From NCBI RefSeq assembly GCF_014773225.1, contig NZ_JACXAJ010000010.1:84994-148993 (forward strand): 64,000 bases of DNA, in the 5' to 3' direction. The stretch is from Pontibacter aquaedesilientis (GTDB lineage: Bacteria; Bacteroidota; Bacteroidia; Cytophagales; Hymenobacteraceae). The notes beneath the pieces were generated by a model. It did not search any database, was not told the origin of the DNA, and was given only the letters and a program-made list of their open reading frames with translations. Position numbers and translations under genes: made by a program. This document shows, piece by piece, positions 39,974 to 48,941 of this stretch; position 1 is the first letter of the stretch, and every line of letters begins with the position of its first letter.

Positions 39974-40921
39974 ATGGATACCATACTTTTCTGGGTCATA
40001 TTCAACGTCTTCATCCTGCTGCTACTGGGACTCGACCTGTTCGTGTTTCACCGCAAGGAGCATGAGGTCAAAATAAAGGAAGCGCTGCTTTGGAGCGCCT
40101 TCTGGATTGCACTTTCGCTTATTTTCAATGCAGTAATTTACTATTGGAAAGGCCCCGCCCCTGCCCTGGAGTTCCTGACCGCCTACCTTATCGAAAAGTC
40201 CCTCAGCGTCGATAACCTCTTTGTGTTCATCCTGATTTTCAACTTTTTCAAGGTACCGCTTCAGTACCAGCACAAGATCCTGTTCTGGGGTATATTGGGT
40301 GCTTTGGTTTTGCGTGGCATTTTCATCTTGGTGGGTGTTGCCCTCATTGCCAAGTTCCATTTTATCATCTACATACTGGGTGCTTTTCTGGTCTACACGG
40401 GTATTAAAATGGCCCTCACCAAAGACGACGGAGAGCTGCATCCAGAACAAAACCCTTTTATCGTCTGGATAAGCCAGAAACTACGCTTCACAAAGACAGC
40501 TGTGGGCGGCAAGTTTTTCACCAAAGTGGACGGCAAACTGTATGCAACCCCGCTTTTCCTGGTGCTCATTATGGTAGAAAGTACCGATGTGGTGTTCGCC
40601 GCCGACTCTATACCTGCCATCCTGGCTATTTCCAAAGACCCTTTTATCGTGTATACATCCAACGTGTTTGCCTTGCTGGGTCTTCGGGCGCTCTACTTTG
40701 CACTAGCGGGCATCATGCAGCTTTTCCATTACCTGCATTATGGGCTATCCCTCATCCTGGTGTTCATCGGCGCTAAGCTGCTCGTCAGCGATTTCTTCGA
40801 ACTGGATATGCGCTACGCCCTGCTGGTAGTAGGTGCTATTTTGACAATCTCTATTGTCGCTTCGCTCATGTTTCCCAAAAAGGAAGCCGAACTCCCGCCC
40901 CCACCGGACTTTATACCTTAG
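39974..40921 (+). CDS. TerC/Alx family integral membrane protein
   Basis: The 315-residue protein has eight or nine membrane helices and the TerC signature segments EKSLSVDNLFVFILIF (helix 3) and ESTDVVFAADSIPAILA (helix 7), whose acidic residues are thought to bind metal. Family members are linked to tellurite resistance and to manganese export (Alx, MntX-like). The protein ends in a Pro-rich tail (LPPPPDFIP). It is followed by the leader of the DAHP synthase gene, apparently a separate transcript. Confidence 0.9.
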   Translation: MDTILFWVIFNVFILLLLGLDLFVFHRKEHEVKIKEALLWSAFWIALSLIFNAVIYYWKGPAPALEFLTAYLIEKSLSVDNLFVFILIFNFFKVPLQYQHKILFWGILGALVLRGIFILVGVALIAKFHFIIYILGAFLVYTGIKMALTKDDGELHPEQNPFIVWISQKLRFTKTAVGGKFFTKVDGKLYATPLFLVLIMVESTDVVFAADSIPAILAISKDPFIVYTSNVFALLGLRALYFALAGIMQLFHYLHYGLSLILVFIGAKLLVSDFFELDMRYALLVVGAILTISIVASLMFPKKEAELPPPPDFIP

Positions 40922-41052
40922 TTTTAAGGAGATTATTGATTGAGATAACAGGTATAGTCCAAACAGGGGCGAAAGATTTTTCACTAAAAACACCCAACAA
41001 TATTTGCATTTGTCATTATTTATACCTTCACTTGCAAAATAAACGAAGAACA

Positions 41053-41121
41053 ATGATCTTATTTAACGCCTATATTTTTACAAATTCTCTGATGGTGCCT
41101 CTGGTGGGGCTCCGGCGGTAA
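41053..41121 (+). CDS. Leader peptide of the DAHP synthase-chorismate mutase gene
   Basis: A 22-codon frame reads MILFNAYIFTNSLMVPLVGLRR, with Phe, Tyr and Phe codons at positions 4, 7 and 9. It is followed after 46 nt by a terminator, and the aro gene starts 21 nt after the T-run, too close for a separate promoter. The last codons of the leader (GGGGCTCC at 41106-41113) are exactly complementary to the left arm of the terminator (41165-41172). A ribosome stalled at the Phe/Tyr codons would leave this arm free, and one at the stop would cover it. Confidence 0.72.
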   Translation: MILFNAYIFTNSLMVPLVGLRR

Positions 41122-41164
41122 GACTTTGTGCGTTAGGTAAAACAGAACATACACAGTTACCACA

Positions 41165-41192
41165 GGAGCCCCGCCACAAGCGGGGCTTTTTT
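41165..41192 (+). terminator. Attenuator terminator upstream of the DAHP synthase gene
   Basis: GCCCCGC (41168-41174) pairs with GCGGGGC (41180-41186), followed by TTTTTT. Bases 41165-41172 can instead pair with 41106-41113 inside the leader, an antiterminator. Confidence 0.85.
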
Positions 41193-41213
41193 GTTTTAAG
41201 TCGATACAGTTAA

Positions 41214-42335
41214 ATGAACATACCCATGAGTACAGCAGCACACAGTAGCATGAAGTTAGCCGGACACGAGAGCCAATTGGCTAAGAAGAACCGCCCTGTT
41301 GTAATAGCAGGGCCATGCAGCGCTGAGAGTGAGGAGCAAATGTTAGAAACAGCACGAGGCCTGAAGAAGGTAAAAGGCGTAACTGTTTTCCGGGCCGGTA
41401 TCTGGAAACCGCGTACCCGCCCTGGAAGCTTCCAGGGTGTGGGTGTTATCGGCCTGGAGTGGCTCAAGTCCGTGAAACAGGAAACAGGCCTGCGTACTTC
41501 CTGCGAGGTAGCCACGGCCGGGCAGGTGGAACTGGCACTTCAGCAGGGCGTGGATATCCTGCTGATCGGGGCACATACCACCGTGAACCCTTTCCTGGTG
41601 CAGGAAATAGCCGACGCCCTGAAAGGCGTGCAAGTACCTGTGCTCGTAAAGAACCCGGTGAACCCGGATTTGCAACTGTGGCTGGGTGCCCTGGAGCGCC
41701 TGCATCACAGTGGCGTTACAGACCTTGGCGCCATGCACCGTGGCTTTTCCACCCTGGATAACGCCCCGTACCGTAACCACCCTAAGTGGGAACACGCCCT
41801 GGAGCTGCGCAAACTGGTGCCGGAACTGGCCATGTACTGCGACGCCAGCCACATAGCGGGCCGCAGGAGCCTGCTGCGCCCGGTAAGTCAACGCGCCCTG
41901 GATCTGGGTTACGACGGCTTGATGGTAGAGACCCACTTCAACCCGGTAGCGGCACTGAGCGACGCCCAGCAGCAGATTATGCCGCAGGAATTGCACATGC
42001 TCTTACAGGCGCTGAAGCAGCAAAACGCACAGGTGGAGAAAGGGAAACAGGGAACGCAGCTGGAAAAATTGCGCAAGGAGATCGAGTTACTGGACGACGA
42101 ATTGCTGGCCCTTATGTCGCGCCGCACCAAAGTGAGCGCTCAGCTCGGGGATTGCAGCAAACAAGCCACACAGACGGCTTCGCCAGATCCGGTGCGTTGG
42201 GACCTGGTACTGGAAAATCTGTTGCAGCAGGCCAGCACCGCAGGTATAGACCAGCGCTTTGTGGAGACCATTTTCCAGGAAGTGCGCTCCCAGTATGCCC
42301 GCACGCACCTCTACAACTATGGAATGAGCTCCTGA
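41214..42335 (+). CDS. Bifunctional DAHP synthase / chorismate mutase
   Basis: The 373-residue protein joins two shikimate-pathway activities. Residues about 25-265 form the DAHP synthase barrel: VIAGPCSAES, FRAGIWKPRTRPGSFQG, IGAHTTVN, KNPVNPD, MHRGFS, and DASHIAGRR, the beta/alpha type shared with KDO8P synthase. After a Gln-rich linker, residues about 285-373 form an AroQ chorismate mutase domain (LEKLRKEIELLDDELLALMSRRTKVSAQLG). This fusion order is usual in Bacteroidota. It commits carbon to aromatic amino acids, and its upstream leader has Phe and Tyr codons. I prefer the ATG at 41214; a second lies at 41226. Confidence 0.95.
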   Translation: MNIPMSTAAHSSMKLAGHESQLAKKNRPVVIAGPCSAESEEQMLETARGLKKVKGVTVFRAGIWKPRTRPGSFQGVGVIGLEWLKSVKQETGLRTSCEVATAGQVELALQQGVDILLIGAHTTVNPFLVQEIADALKGVQVPVLVKNPVNPDLQLWLGALERLHHSGVTDLGAMHRGFSTLDNAPYRNHPKWEHALELRKLVPELAMYCDASHIAGRRSLLRPVSQRALDLGYDGLMVETHFNPVAALSDAQQQIMPQELHMLLQALKQQNAQVEKGKQGTQLEKLRKEIELLDDELLALMSRRTKVSAQLGDCSKQATQTASPDPVRWDLVLENLLQQASTAGIDQRFVETIFQEVRSQYARTHLYNYGMSS

Positions 42336-42357
42336 TTAAATTATTTTTTTAAATTTT

Positions 42358-42402
42358 AAACCCCTGCCGTAGCACAAAACAGTGTCGCAGCAGGGGTTTT
42401 TG
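42358..42402 (+). terminator. Terminator after the aro gene
   Basis: AAACCCCTGC (42358-42367) pairs with GCAGGGGTTT (42390-42399), then T-rich sequence. Confidence 0.88.
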
Positions 42403-42685
42403 CTATACAATTTCCTGCTTTCGACTAAATTCATAAGGCCCTCATATTCACCACGTTATTGCAACAAACAAGCCTATGCAGTTTTAAGGAATAGTGTAAA
42501 TCTATGCTAAAACTACTGGATAATAATATAATTTTTAGTTAATTATTTGTACATATATTTATAATAATGTTTGAATATTAAAATTAATTGCAACAATTTT
42601 ACAATAACACAGGTTATAGGCTTTAGATTAAAAAATCATTATATACTAATATTAAAACACACATCTAAACCCTTTTGAAAATTAT
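42403..42685. other. AT-rich non-coding spacer
   Basis: About 280 bp, extremely AT-rich from 42500 to 42660. No gene or repeat seen; presumably the promoter region of the following lipoprotein gene. Confidence 0.5.
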
Positions 42686-43501
42686 ATGAAGAAGTTTTAT
42701 TCACTTGCAACAGCGCTACTCTTAGTAGCCGGCACATTCACAAGCTGCACAAAAGACTTGGATGAGGTAGGTCCCATGAGTGCTTCTACTGAACAGGCAG
42801 CTAAGGCGGGTACTGTTAATGCCAATCAAAAAGTAGATGGCGGCTTAATGCTGAGTATTTCAACGGCCACCCCAACTGTCGGCGAAAATGTAACGATCAC
42901 CGCTTCTTTTAGAGAGAACGTAACTGCCGGCACACTGCGCATAGAGCAGCTACAACCTGACAATACCTGGGCAATTGTGAAAACCTCTTCCCTTAGCAGT
43001 ACAGTAAAATCAATTTCTCACGATTTTACTTCTAATGTTGTGGGCAGCTATACCTTCAGAGGGTTTTACACTCCTACTGGCGGCGCTAATTTTATGCAGG
43101 CGCAAACGGCAGGCAGCACGGTTACATTCATTTCTAACTGCACTGGCGCTAACCTCACTGCTAACCTCGTATATGCTACTCCTGTTGCAGGTGGCATGAC
43201 CGAATATAAAGTTGCTTTCACCCTTACTTCCTGCACTGCCTACAGCAATGTTAAACTTCAGGGTGGCATTTCTGCAACCATATCAGGCGATGTTGTGGCG
43301 ATGTCAGCAGATCAGGTACCAGGTGCAGTGAAGTACAATACAAGAAATGCTGTTGTAAATTGGGCTGGCCTAAACCTGACCGAAGGCTACAGCAATACTT
43401 TCTATGTGACTTTCCGTATGGCAGACTCCAACAAAGTGAACCCGATCGGTAACTGGACCGCTAAAGCTGGCGATATGCTGATTGCTGAGGCAACACTTTA
43501 A
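42686..43501 (+). CDS. Lipoprotein with Ig-like domains
   Basis: The 271-residue protein has a lipoprotein signal (MKKFYSLATALLLVAGTFTSC, lipobox Cys 21). The rest is Ser/Thr/Ala/Asn-rich and beta-rich, with two repeats likely of immunoglobulin or bacterial Ig-like type: residues about 55-145 (LSISTATPTVGENVTITASF...) and about 150-260 (containing CTGANLTANL...LTSCTAY, a probable disulfide). It resembles a surface adhesin or matrix lipoprotein, but no named family is certain. It has its own terminator. Confidence 0.78.
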   Translation: MKKFYSLATALLLVAGTFTSCTKDLDEVGPMSASTEQAAKAGTVNANQKVDGGLMLSISTATPTVGENVTITASFRENVTAGTLRIEQLQPDNTWAIVKTSSLSSTVKSISHDFTSNVVGSYTFRGFYTPTGGANFMQAQTAGSTVTFISNCTGANLTANLVYATPVAGGMTEYKVAFTLTSCTAYSNVKLQGGISATISGDVVAMSADQVPGAVKYNTRNAVVNWAGLNLTEGYSNTFYVTFRMADSNKVNPIGNWTAKAGDMLIAEATL

Positions 43502-43521
43502 TAAGCGAATTACCTCATACT

Positions 43522-43552
43522 AAAAAAGACCGCCCCAAAGGCGGTCTTTTTT
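43522..43552 (+). terminator. Terminator after the Ig-like lipoprotein
   Basis: GACCGCC (43528-43534) pairs with GGCGGTC (43540-43546), with flanking A-run and T-run. Confidence 0.92.
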
Positions 43553-43568
43553 ATTTGCCATGGCACCA

Positions 43569-43601
43569 TTGCCATACCTCTGCTGTTAAGTACTATCTTT
43601 G
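43569..43601 (+). promoter_or_regulatory. Putative promoter of the DUF3817 gene
   Basis: TTG at 43569-43571 and TATCTTTG at 43594-43601 match the -33 and -7 boxes with a 22-base gap. The ATG lies at 43629, giving a leader of about 20 nt. Confidence 0.45.
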
Positions 43602-43628
43602 CCAAAGAACATCATTAAGCTTAAATAT

Positions 43629-43952
43629 ATGAGAACCCCTATTTCAAGACTGCGCACCATCGGTATTTATGAAGGCGTGTCTTACCTTTTGCTGCTTGGC
43701 TTTGCGATGCCGCTCAAATACATGGCCGGTATGCCCGAAATGGTGAAGTACACAGGTTGGGCGCACGGTGTGCTGTTTGTGCTCTATATGCTGTCGGTAG
43801 TGGAGGTGACCTTGGCGCATCGCTGGTCAATTCTGAAGATCGGTGCAGCTGTACTTGCTTCTTTGCTTCCGTTTGGCCCTTTTATACTGGATAAGCGCCT
43901 GCTCAAAGAAGAAGAGATGAAAAAGGAAAAGCCTGCCAGGCAGGTCGCATAA
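43629..43952 (+). CDS. DUF3817 family membrane protein
   Basis: The ATG at 43629 gives 107 residues; an ATG ten codons upstream lies before the likely transcript start. It has three hydrophobic helices. The DUF3817 pattern is seen in LRTIGIYEGVSYLLLLGFAMPLKYM and WAHGVLFVLYM, with conserved E, P-L-K and H residues. The tail is Lys/Glu-rich. Function is unknown; the family is widespread in Bacteria. Confidence 0.88.
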   Translation: MRTPISRLRTIGIYEGVSYLLLLGFAMPLKYMAGMPEMVKYTGWAHGVLFVLYMLSVVEVTLAHRWSILKIGAAVLASLLPFGPFILDKRLLKEEEMKKEKPARQVA

Positions 43953-43982
43953 CGCAAACACTTTCAACTATTAGCCAAATAT

Positions 43983-44021
43983 AAAATGGGCTGCGGTGCT
44001 ATACCTGCAGCCCATTTTCTT
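43983..44021. terminator. Bidirectional terminator
   Basis: AAAATGGGCTGC (43983-43994) pairs perfectly with 44007-44018; A- and T-runs flank it on both strands. Its loop is one copy of the CTATACCT motif. Confidence 0.9.
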
Positions 44022-45095
44022 TTACTCGCCTTTCGTAACCAGCCCTGCACGCCGGGCTATAGACTGCGCGATAACACTGGATGCCAGCAATTGCAGCGCA
44101 TGGTAAAGCATGATCGGCAGCAGGATGATCCCCACCATATTGGCATCCGGTAAAAGCACTTTCGACATCACGGTGCCGTGCACCAACGATTTTTTGGAAC
44201 CGCAGAAAATGGCCGTTATCCTGTCTTCCGGGCCAAACCCCATCAGGTGACTCACCACATGCACTATACTGTATACCAGGAAGAACAGCCCAATCATGCC
44301 AAGCCCCAGCAAAAACAAGTCGCCGATGCTATACCCGCTGAACATGTCGCGGGCGAAGGACTCACTGAAAGAGGTATAGACGATAAGCAGAATGATACCC
44401 TGGTCAAAGAAGCGTAACTGTTTGCGGTTGCGCTCGGCAAAGCCACCCCAGTAGCGGTGCAGCACAATGCCCAGCGTGACAGGCAGCAGTACCTGCAGCA
44501 CCAGTTTCAGCATAATCTGGCCCATATCAAAATCACCGGAGCCCGCCGACAGGTATAGTCCCATCCAAAGTGGTGTCACAAACACCCCGATCAAGCTGGA
44601 GATGCTGGCATTGAAAATAGCCGCCGGTATGTTACCACCCGCTATCGACACCATCACCACCGATGAAGACACCGTGGAAGGAAGCGCCGCCAGGTAGAAA
44701 GTGCCCAGCCACAGCAGCTCTCCGGAAGTACCCTCAAACAAGGTATGGAGCGGCATGATCAATAAAGGGAAAAGCAAAAAGGTAGACGCCTGCACCACCA
44801 GGTGCAACCGCCAGCTGCCCAGCCCGGCCCGCAACTTTTCGGGACTCAGGCGCAAACCGTAAAAGAAAAAGATCAGCGAAACACCATAGGTGGCAACATC
44901 ACCCAGCGAGATGGGCTCTTTGTCCAGTCCTCCTTCCGGCCATAGGTAGGCGAGCAGGATCATGCCCATCAGGGCCAGCAGAAACCAGTCAAATCCAGCC
45001 CGAACCAGCAGACCTTGCACGCGTGCTATACCTGAAGGCTTCCTGTCAGGTATAGCTGTTTGCTTTTCGGGGCGGATCGGGGGCTTCGTGCTCAA
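44022..45095 (-). CDS. Bile acid:sodium symporter-like transporter (SBF-like)
   Basis: The 357-residue membrane protein has about ten helices and the SBF-like fold (YfeH type): FFYGLRLSPEKL early, AALPSTVSSSVVMVSIAGGNIPAAIFNASISSLIGVFVTPL with the crossover-helix signature, and FCGSKKSLVHGTVMSK. The N-terminus is a basic, disordered cytoplasmic tail. Substrate is unknown; relatives move organic anions with sodium. It is a single gene read away from the transglycosylase gene. Confidence 0.86.
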   Translation of the reverse strand: MSTKPPIRPEKQTAIPDRKPSGIARVQGLLVRAGFDWFLLALMGMILLAYLWPEGGLDKEPISLGDVATYGVSLIFFFYGLRLSPEKLRAGLGSWRLHLVVQASTFLLFPLLIMPLHTLFEGTSGELLWLGTFYLAALPSTVSSSVVMVSIAGGNIPAAIFNASISSLIGVFVTPLWMGLYLSAGSGDFDMGQIMLKLVLQVLLPVTLGIVLHRYWGGFAERNRKQLRFFDQGIILLIVYTSFSESFARDMFSGYSIGDLFLLGLGMIGLFFLVYSIVHVVSHLMGFGPEDRITAIFCGSKKSLVHGTVMSKVLLPDANMVGIILLPIMLYHALQLLASSVIAQSIARRAGLVTKGE

Positions 45096-45122
45096 GTTTT
45101 TTTAAGTAGTAGGCTATAAAAC

Positions 45123-45164
45123 AAAAAGACGGCCACCGCAAATGCAAGCGATGGCCGTCTTTTT
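45123..45164 (-). terminator. Terminator after the transglycosylase gene
   Basis: AAAAAGACGGCCA (45123-45135) pairs perfectly with 45152-45164. It lies just after the minus-strand gene that ends at 45179. Confidence 0.88.
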
Positions 45165-45178
45165 AATTTCCGTTGCCG

Positions 45179-47164
45179 CTAAAAATCCAGCAGGTCAATG
45201 GTTTCCAGTTCAAATTCGGTCGTGTCTTCATAATTCGCGTCCGGGGCCGTCACGATGAGGTCGCGGGCACGTCCATACAGGCGCACGTTCGGGTACAGGT
45301 TCTCGTACTCAGCCTGCGAGATGAGGCCGCGTCGAGCCATAATGCCCCCGATCAGGCGGTAGTAGCCGCTCTTCCAACTGCGCAGGTTGCCGTAGCTGTC
45401 AAACGAAGAGCGGAAACGTTTTGGGCTAGGTATAATGCTGGTCAGGAAGATAGATTCGGCCAGGTTTAGCTCCGAAGGTTGCTTCCCGAAGTAGAACCTC
45501 GAGGCGTCTTTGGCCCCATAAACGTCCGGCCCCCACTCGATGATGTTCAGGTATATCTCAAACATCCGGCTCTTCGACACGATTTGCAGGTTTTCGATCA
45601 GCCACACAATAACAGCCTCTTCTACCTTTCGCGACACTGTCTTTTTGCGGGTCAGGAACACGTTTTTAACCAACTGCATCGAGATGGTGCTCCCTCCGCG
45701 CACAAATTCCTTTTTCTTGATGTTGGTGGCAATTGCCTGCCGGAAGGCTTCTTCATGGAAACCCTTGTGTTTGTAGAAGCCCGCGTCTTCAGCCGTCAGG
45801 ACGGCATTGCGCAGGTATGGGGAGATCTGGTTAAGCGGCACGTAAAACGGATTGGCAGGCCCAACCATGAAGGTTCGGATCGGTTTGCCGTACTCATACA
45901 TGGTATGCATAAACGGCCCCTTTAGTTTCTCGAGATTGGCCTTGCCCCACTGCACAATCCGGAAATCCTTGGAAGCGTCCAGGTCAGAGTCGAACACGAC
46001 ACGCTCCACACTGTCCAGATTCACATGGAATTTCATCTTATACTGCAGTTTGCCTTCAGCCCGTATACCTTCCAGCGTTTCAAACAAACCGGTCGGCAGG
46101 GACTCGAAAAAGTCGTTGGCTGGCAGGGCCTCGGTTTTTACTTTCAGGTCGATGATCTTGGAGTCGGCATTGCTATAGGAGGCATAAACATTCGCCTTGG
46201 CTTTGTTCACGCGCACCTGGGTCAGGCTGTCAATCACAAACAGGTTTTGCCCCAGACTCACCACATAATCCACAGCGCCTTCTTTTACATAGATGTCTTC
46301 ATCCGCCAGTTTCTCATGATTGAGCATCAGGTTATTGACCATAGCGCTTCCTTTCACAGTGAGTTTATCGCGTCGGAAGGTCTTGTCAGTTATACCCAGG
46401 TGCAATGTATCGAAAGCCACAACGCCGTCGAACTTCTCTTTTACATAGGGCAGCCTGATTCCTTGGTTGTCGGATGCATACAGGCTGGCCATGATGTTGT
46501 AGTCGCGGGCATCGATCGTTCCTTTCACCCGCATGTTGTTTATGAGCGAATCTGTCCGGATTGACACTTGCGAGTTTATATCGCCATCCTCAATGGTGAG
46601 GTAGGGCATCCGGATGTCGATGATGCGGTTGGGAGAGGTATAGGATACGTTCAGGTTACTGAAATCCACCTGGTCGGGTACGTTGTCAAAAGCCGTTTCG
46701 AGGATTCGATTCAGCAGTTCCCCGTAGTTGCGGGAGCTTTTGGCCGTCGTGTCCACAGGTTGCGTTTCATCGCTTTTCAGCAGGAAGGAAAAGTTATCAC
46801 GTCCTCCATCCTTAATGGCGGTGAGGTAGCCATTGGCCACCTTGAGCTCACGGAGCACAATGCGTCCCCTGAAAAGCGAGCCCAGCCCCACCTTGGCATG
46901 GACACTGTCGGTACGGAAAAGCGTATCCTGGCCATGCGGCACCATCGTTATATCGGAGAGCACGACAGAGGTCAGGTCTGTAAACCCTGCCTCCCCAATC
47001 GTAAAATCCACGGGATACCTGCTCTCTACTTTTTCCACTACCCGGTTGATCGTGTAGTTGAGGAGCCTGCTCCTAAATACGAATAGGGAAACAATGAGAA
47101 GCAGGAATAGGCCCAGCAGCACGCCAGCGCCTATCAATAATCTTTTTTTCAATCGTTGGTCCAA
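45179..47164 (-). CDS. AsmA-like domain / GT51 transglycosylase fusion protein
   Basis: The 661-residue protein has an N-terminal membrane anchor (about residues 9-28), a 370-residue periplasmic beta-rich domain resembling AsmA or DUF3971 proteins (NRVVEKVESRYPVDFTIGEAGF...VVLSDI), and a peptidoglycan glycosyltransferase family 51 domain from about residue 415. The GT51 landmarks are VLTAEDAGFYKHKGF with the catalytic Glu, RGGSTISMQLVKN, and IENLQIVSKSRMFEIYLNIIEWG. No penicillin-binding transpeptidase domain follows, so it is a monofunctional glycan polymerase. GT51 enzymes polymerise lipid II; the AsmA-like part may handle lipids. Confidence 0.88.
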   Translation of the reverse strand: MDQRLKKRLLIGAGVLLGLFLLLIVSLFVFRSRLLNYTINRVVEKVESRYPVDFTIGEAGFTDLTSVVLSDITMVPHGQDTLFRTDSVHAKVGLGSLFRGRIVLRELKVANGYLTAIKDGGRDNFSFLLKSDETQPVDTTAKSSRNYGELLNRILETAFDNVPDQVDFSNLNVSYTSPNRIIDIRMPYLTIEDGDINSQVSIRTDSLINNMRVKGTIDARDYNIMASLYASDNQGIRLPYVKEKFDGVVAFDTLHLGITDKTFRRDKLTVKGSAMVNNLMLNHEKLADEDIYVKEGAVDYVVSLGQNLFVIDSLTQVRVNKAKANVYASYSNADSKIIDLKVKTEALPANDFFESLPTGLFETLEGIRAEGKLQYKMKFHVNLDSVERVVFDSDLDASKDFRIVQWGKANLEKLKGPFMHTMYEYGKPIRTFMVGPANPFYVPLNQISPYLRNAVLTAEDAGFYKHKGFHEEAFRQAIATNIKKKEFVRGGSTISMQLVKNVFLTRKKTVSRKVEEAVIVWLIENLQIVSKSRMFEIYLNIIEWGPDVYGAKDASRFYFGKQPSELNLAESIFLTSIIPSPKRFRSSFDSYGNLRSWKSGYYRLIGGIMARRGLISQAEYENLYPNVRLYGRARDLIVTAPDANYEDTTEFELETIDLLDF

Positions 47165-47460
47165 AATATTCAGGTGCGAATTACGCTAATAAGATTCAGT
47201 ATCAAAATATAGTGCCGGTATTATATAGCACCATTGAAGCATACGTAGCTTCCTATAGTTTGTGTTATCCCCCACATACGACTGAGGCCGGATTTAGATT
47301 TGCCCGCCGAATCCTTTGCTCGGGGACTTGTGCCAGCAAAATGCGACACTATAGACAACACACACATTAACAATACATTAACAGACAACTACTTACTTAC
47401 GTTCGGTCTAGGGCAGGTATGCGCGAAGGGGAAGCCCAGGTGTTAAATACGTATGGCATT
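47165..47460. other. Non-coding spacer upstream of purB
   Basis: About 300 bp divergent spacer between the transglycosylase and purB genes. It includes the start of the open frame that precedes the purB ATG (from 47419), but the promoter boxes at 47461-47493 make that extension unlikely to be translated. No other feature is seen. Confidence 0.5.
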
Positions 47461-47493
47461 TTTGGCTTACTAGGGCATTCCTGCTTATCTTTG
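47461..47493 (+). promoter_or_regulatory. purB promoter
   Basis: TTTG at 47461-47464 and TATCTTTG at 47486-47493 match the Bacteroidota -33 and -7 boxes with 21 bases between. Transcription would begin near 47500, supporting the ATG at 47515. Confidence 0.6.
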
Positions 47494-47514
47494 ACCAAAG
47501 AAACATTCTCTTTC

Positions 47515-48867
47515 ATGAATCTGACATCACTCACGGCCATTTCTCCGGTAGACGGCCGCTATCGCCGCAACACCACCGAACTTGCAGCTTATTTTTCTGA
47601 ATTCGGACTGATCCGCTACCGGGTACTGGTGGAGGTCGAATACTTTATCGCGCTGTGCGAGCTGCCTTTGCCCCAACTGGCCGGTGTGCCACCTCATCAG
47701 TTTGCCGAACTTCGTGCCATTTACGAGCAGTTTTCGGAGGCCGATGCCCTGCGCATCAAGGAAACGGAGAAGACCACCAACCACGATGTGAAAGCGGTAG
47801 AGTATTTTATCAAAGAGAAATTTGACAGTCTTGGTCTGGCCCAGTACAAAGAGTTCATCCACTTCGGCCTGACCTCGCAGGATGTGAACAATACGGCCAT
47901 ACCGCTCTCACTGCGCGAGGCCGACGAGCGAGTGCTCATGCCGCTATACCAGCAGTTGCACCAGACTTTGGCAGAACTGGCCCAGCAGTGGAAAGACATC
48001 CCAATGCTTGCCCATACCCACGGACAGCCTGCCTCTCCTACCCGCTTGGGCAAGGAGATCATGGTATTTGCGGAGCGACTGGAAGCACAGTTGGACCAGG
48101 TACGCCAGGTGCCTTTCTCGGCTAAATTTGGCGGCGCGACCGGCAACTTCAATGCCCACCACGTGGCTTACCCGGATGTGAACTGGCCTGCGTTCGGCAA
48201 CCGCTTTGTGCAGGAAACTCTTGGCCTGCGCCGCAGCCAGTATACCACCCAAATAGAGCATTACGACAACTTGGCCGCCTACTTCGATGGTCTGAAGCGC
48301 CTCAACACTATCCTGATCGACTTCTCGCGTGACGTATGGCAGTATGTGTCCATGGGATATTTCAAGCAAAAGATTAAATCCGGTGAAATCGGCTCTTCGG
48401 CCATGCCGCACAAAGTAAACCCGATCGACTTCGAGAACGCCGAAGGAAACTTAGGTATAGCCAACGCGGTGCTGGAGCATTTATCGGCCAAACTACCGAT
48501 TTCCCGCTTGCAGCGTGACCTCACCGACTCTACGGTGCTACGTAACGTCGGCGTGCCGTTGGCCCATATTCTGATTGCCCTTAAGTCGCTGGAGCGTGGC
48601 ATTGGCAAACTGGAGTTGAACGAAGCGGCCTTGCGCCATCACCTGGAAGAGAACTGGGCTGTGGTGGCAGAAGGTATACAGACCGTGCTGCGTCGCGAAG
48701 GTTACCCGCAACCGTACGAGGCACTGAAAGACCTGACCCGCAAGAACGAAAAGATAACAGAACAGGCCATTTCTAATTTTATTGATTCCCTGCAGGTAAG
48801 CGATGCGATAAAAGCCGAACTGAAGAAAATCACACCGTATACCTATACTGGCGTACAGCTAGTATAA
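47515..48867 (+). CDS. purB: Adenylosuccinate lyase
   Basis: The 450-residue enzyme acts twice in purine synthesis, splitting fumarate from SAICAR and from adenylosuccinate. I place the start at 47515 because the promoter lies between the longer in-frame ATG (47419) and this one, and because MNLTSLTAISPVDGRYR is the normal N-terminus. The fumarase-superfamily signature is GSSAMPHKVNP (about residues 294-304), with the catalytic His in AHTHGQPASPTRLGKE and TTNHDVKAVEYF as a further block. It ends at a strong terminator. Confidence 0.96.
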   Translation: MNLTSLTAISPVDGRYRRNTTELAAYFSEFGLIRYRVLVEVEYFIALCELPLPQLAGVPPHQFAELRAIYEQFSEADALRIKETEKTTNHDVKAVEYFIKEKFDSLGLAQYKEFIHFGLTSQDVNNTAIPLSLREADERVLMPLYQQLHQTLAELAQQWKDIPMLAHTHGQPASPTRLGKEIMVFAERLEAQLDQVRQVPFSAKFGGATGNFNAHHVAYPDVNWPAFGNRFVQETLGLRRSQYTTQIEHYDNLAAYFDGLKRLNTILIDFSRDVWQYVSMGYFKQKIKSGEIGSSAMPHKVNPIDFENAEGNLGIANAVLEHLSAKLPISRLQRDLTDSTVLRNVGVPLAHILIALKSLERGIGKLELNEAALRHHLEENWAVVAEGIQTVLRREGYPQPYEALKDLTRKNEKITEQAISNFIDSLQVSDAIKAELKKITPYTYTGVQLV

Positions 48868-48887
48868 GGTATAGCCACTTGCAAAAA

Positions 48888-48925
48888 AGCCTCTGCCGGT
48901 GTGACCTGGCAGAGGCTTTTTTTTT
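48888..48925 (+). terminator. Terminator after purB
   Basis: AGCCTCTGCC (48888-48897) pairs perfectly with 48908-48917, followed by a run of nine T. Confidence 0.95.
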
Positions 48926-48941
48926 AGATATGAGCAACCTA

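Noticed and set aside
41459..42352. Long alternative-frame ORFs in the DAHP synthase gene
   Set aside because: They are GC-rich shadows of a well-identified enzyme.
47419..47514. Longer start for purB
   Set aside because: The promoter boxes lie within it and the family starts at the later ATG.
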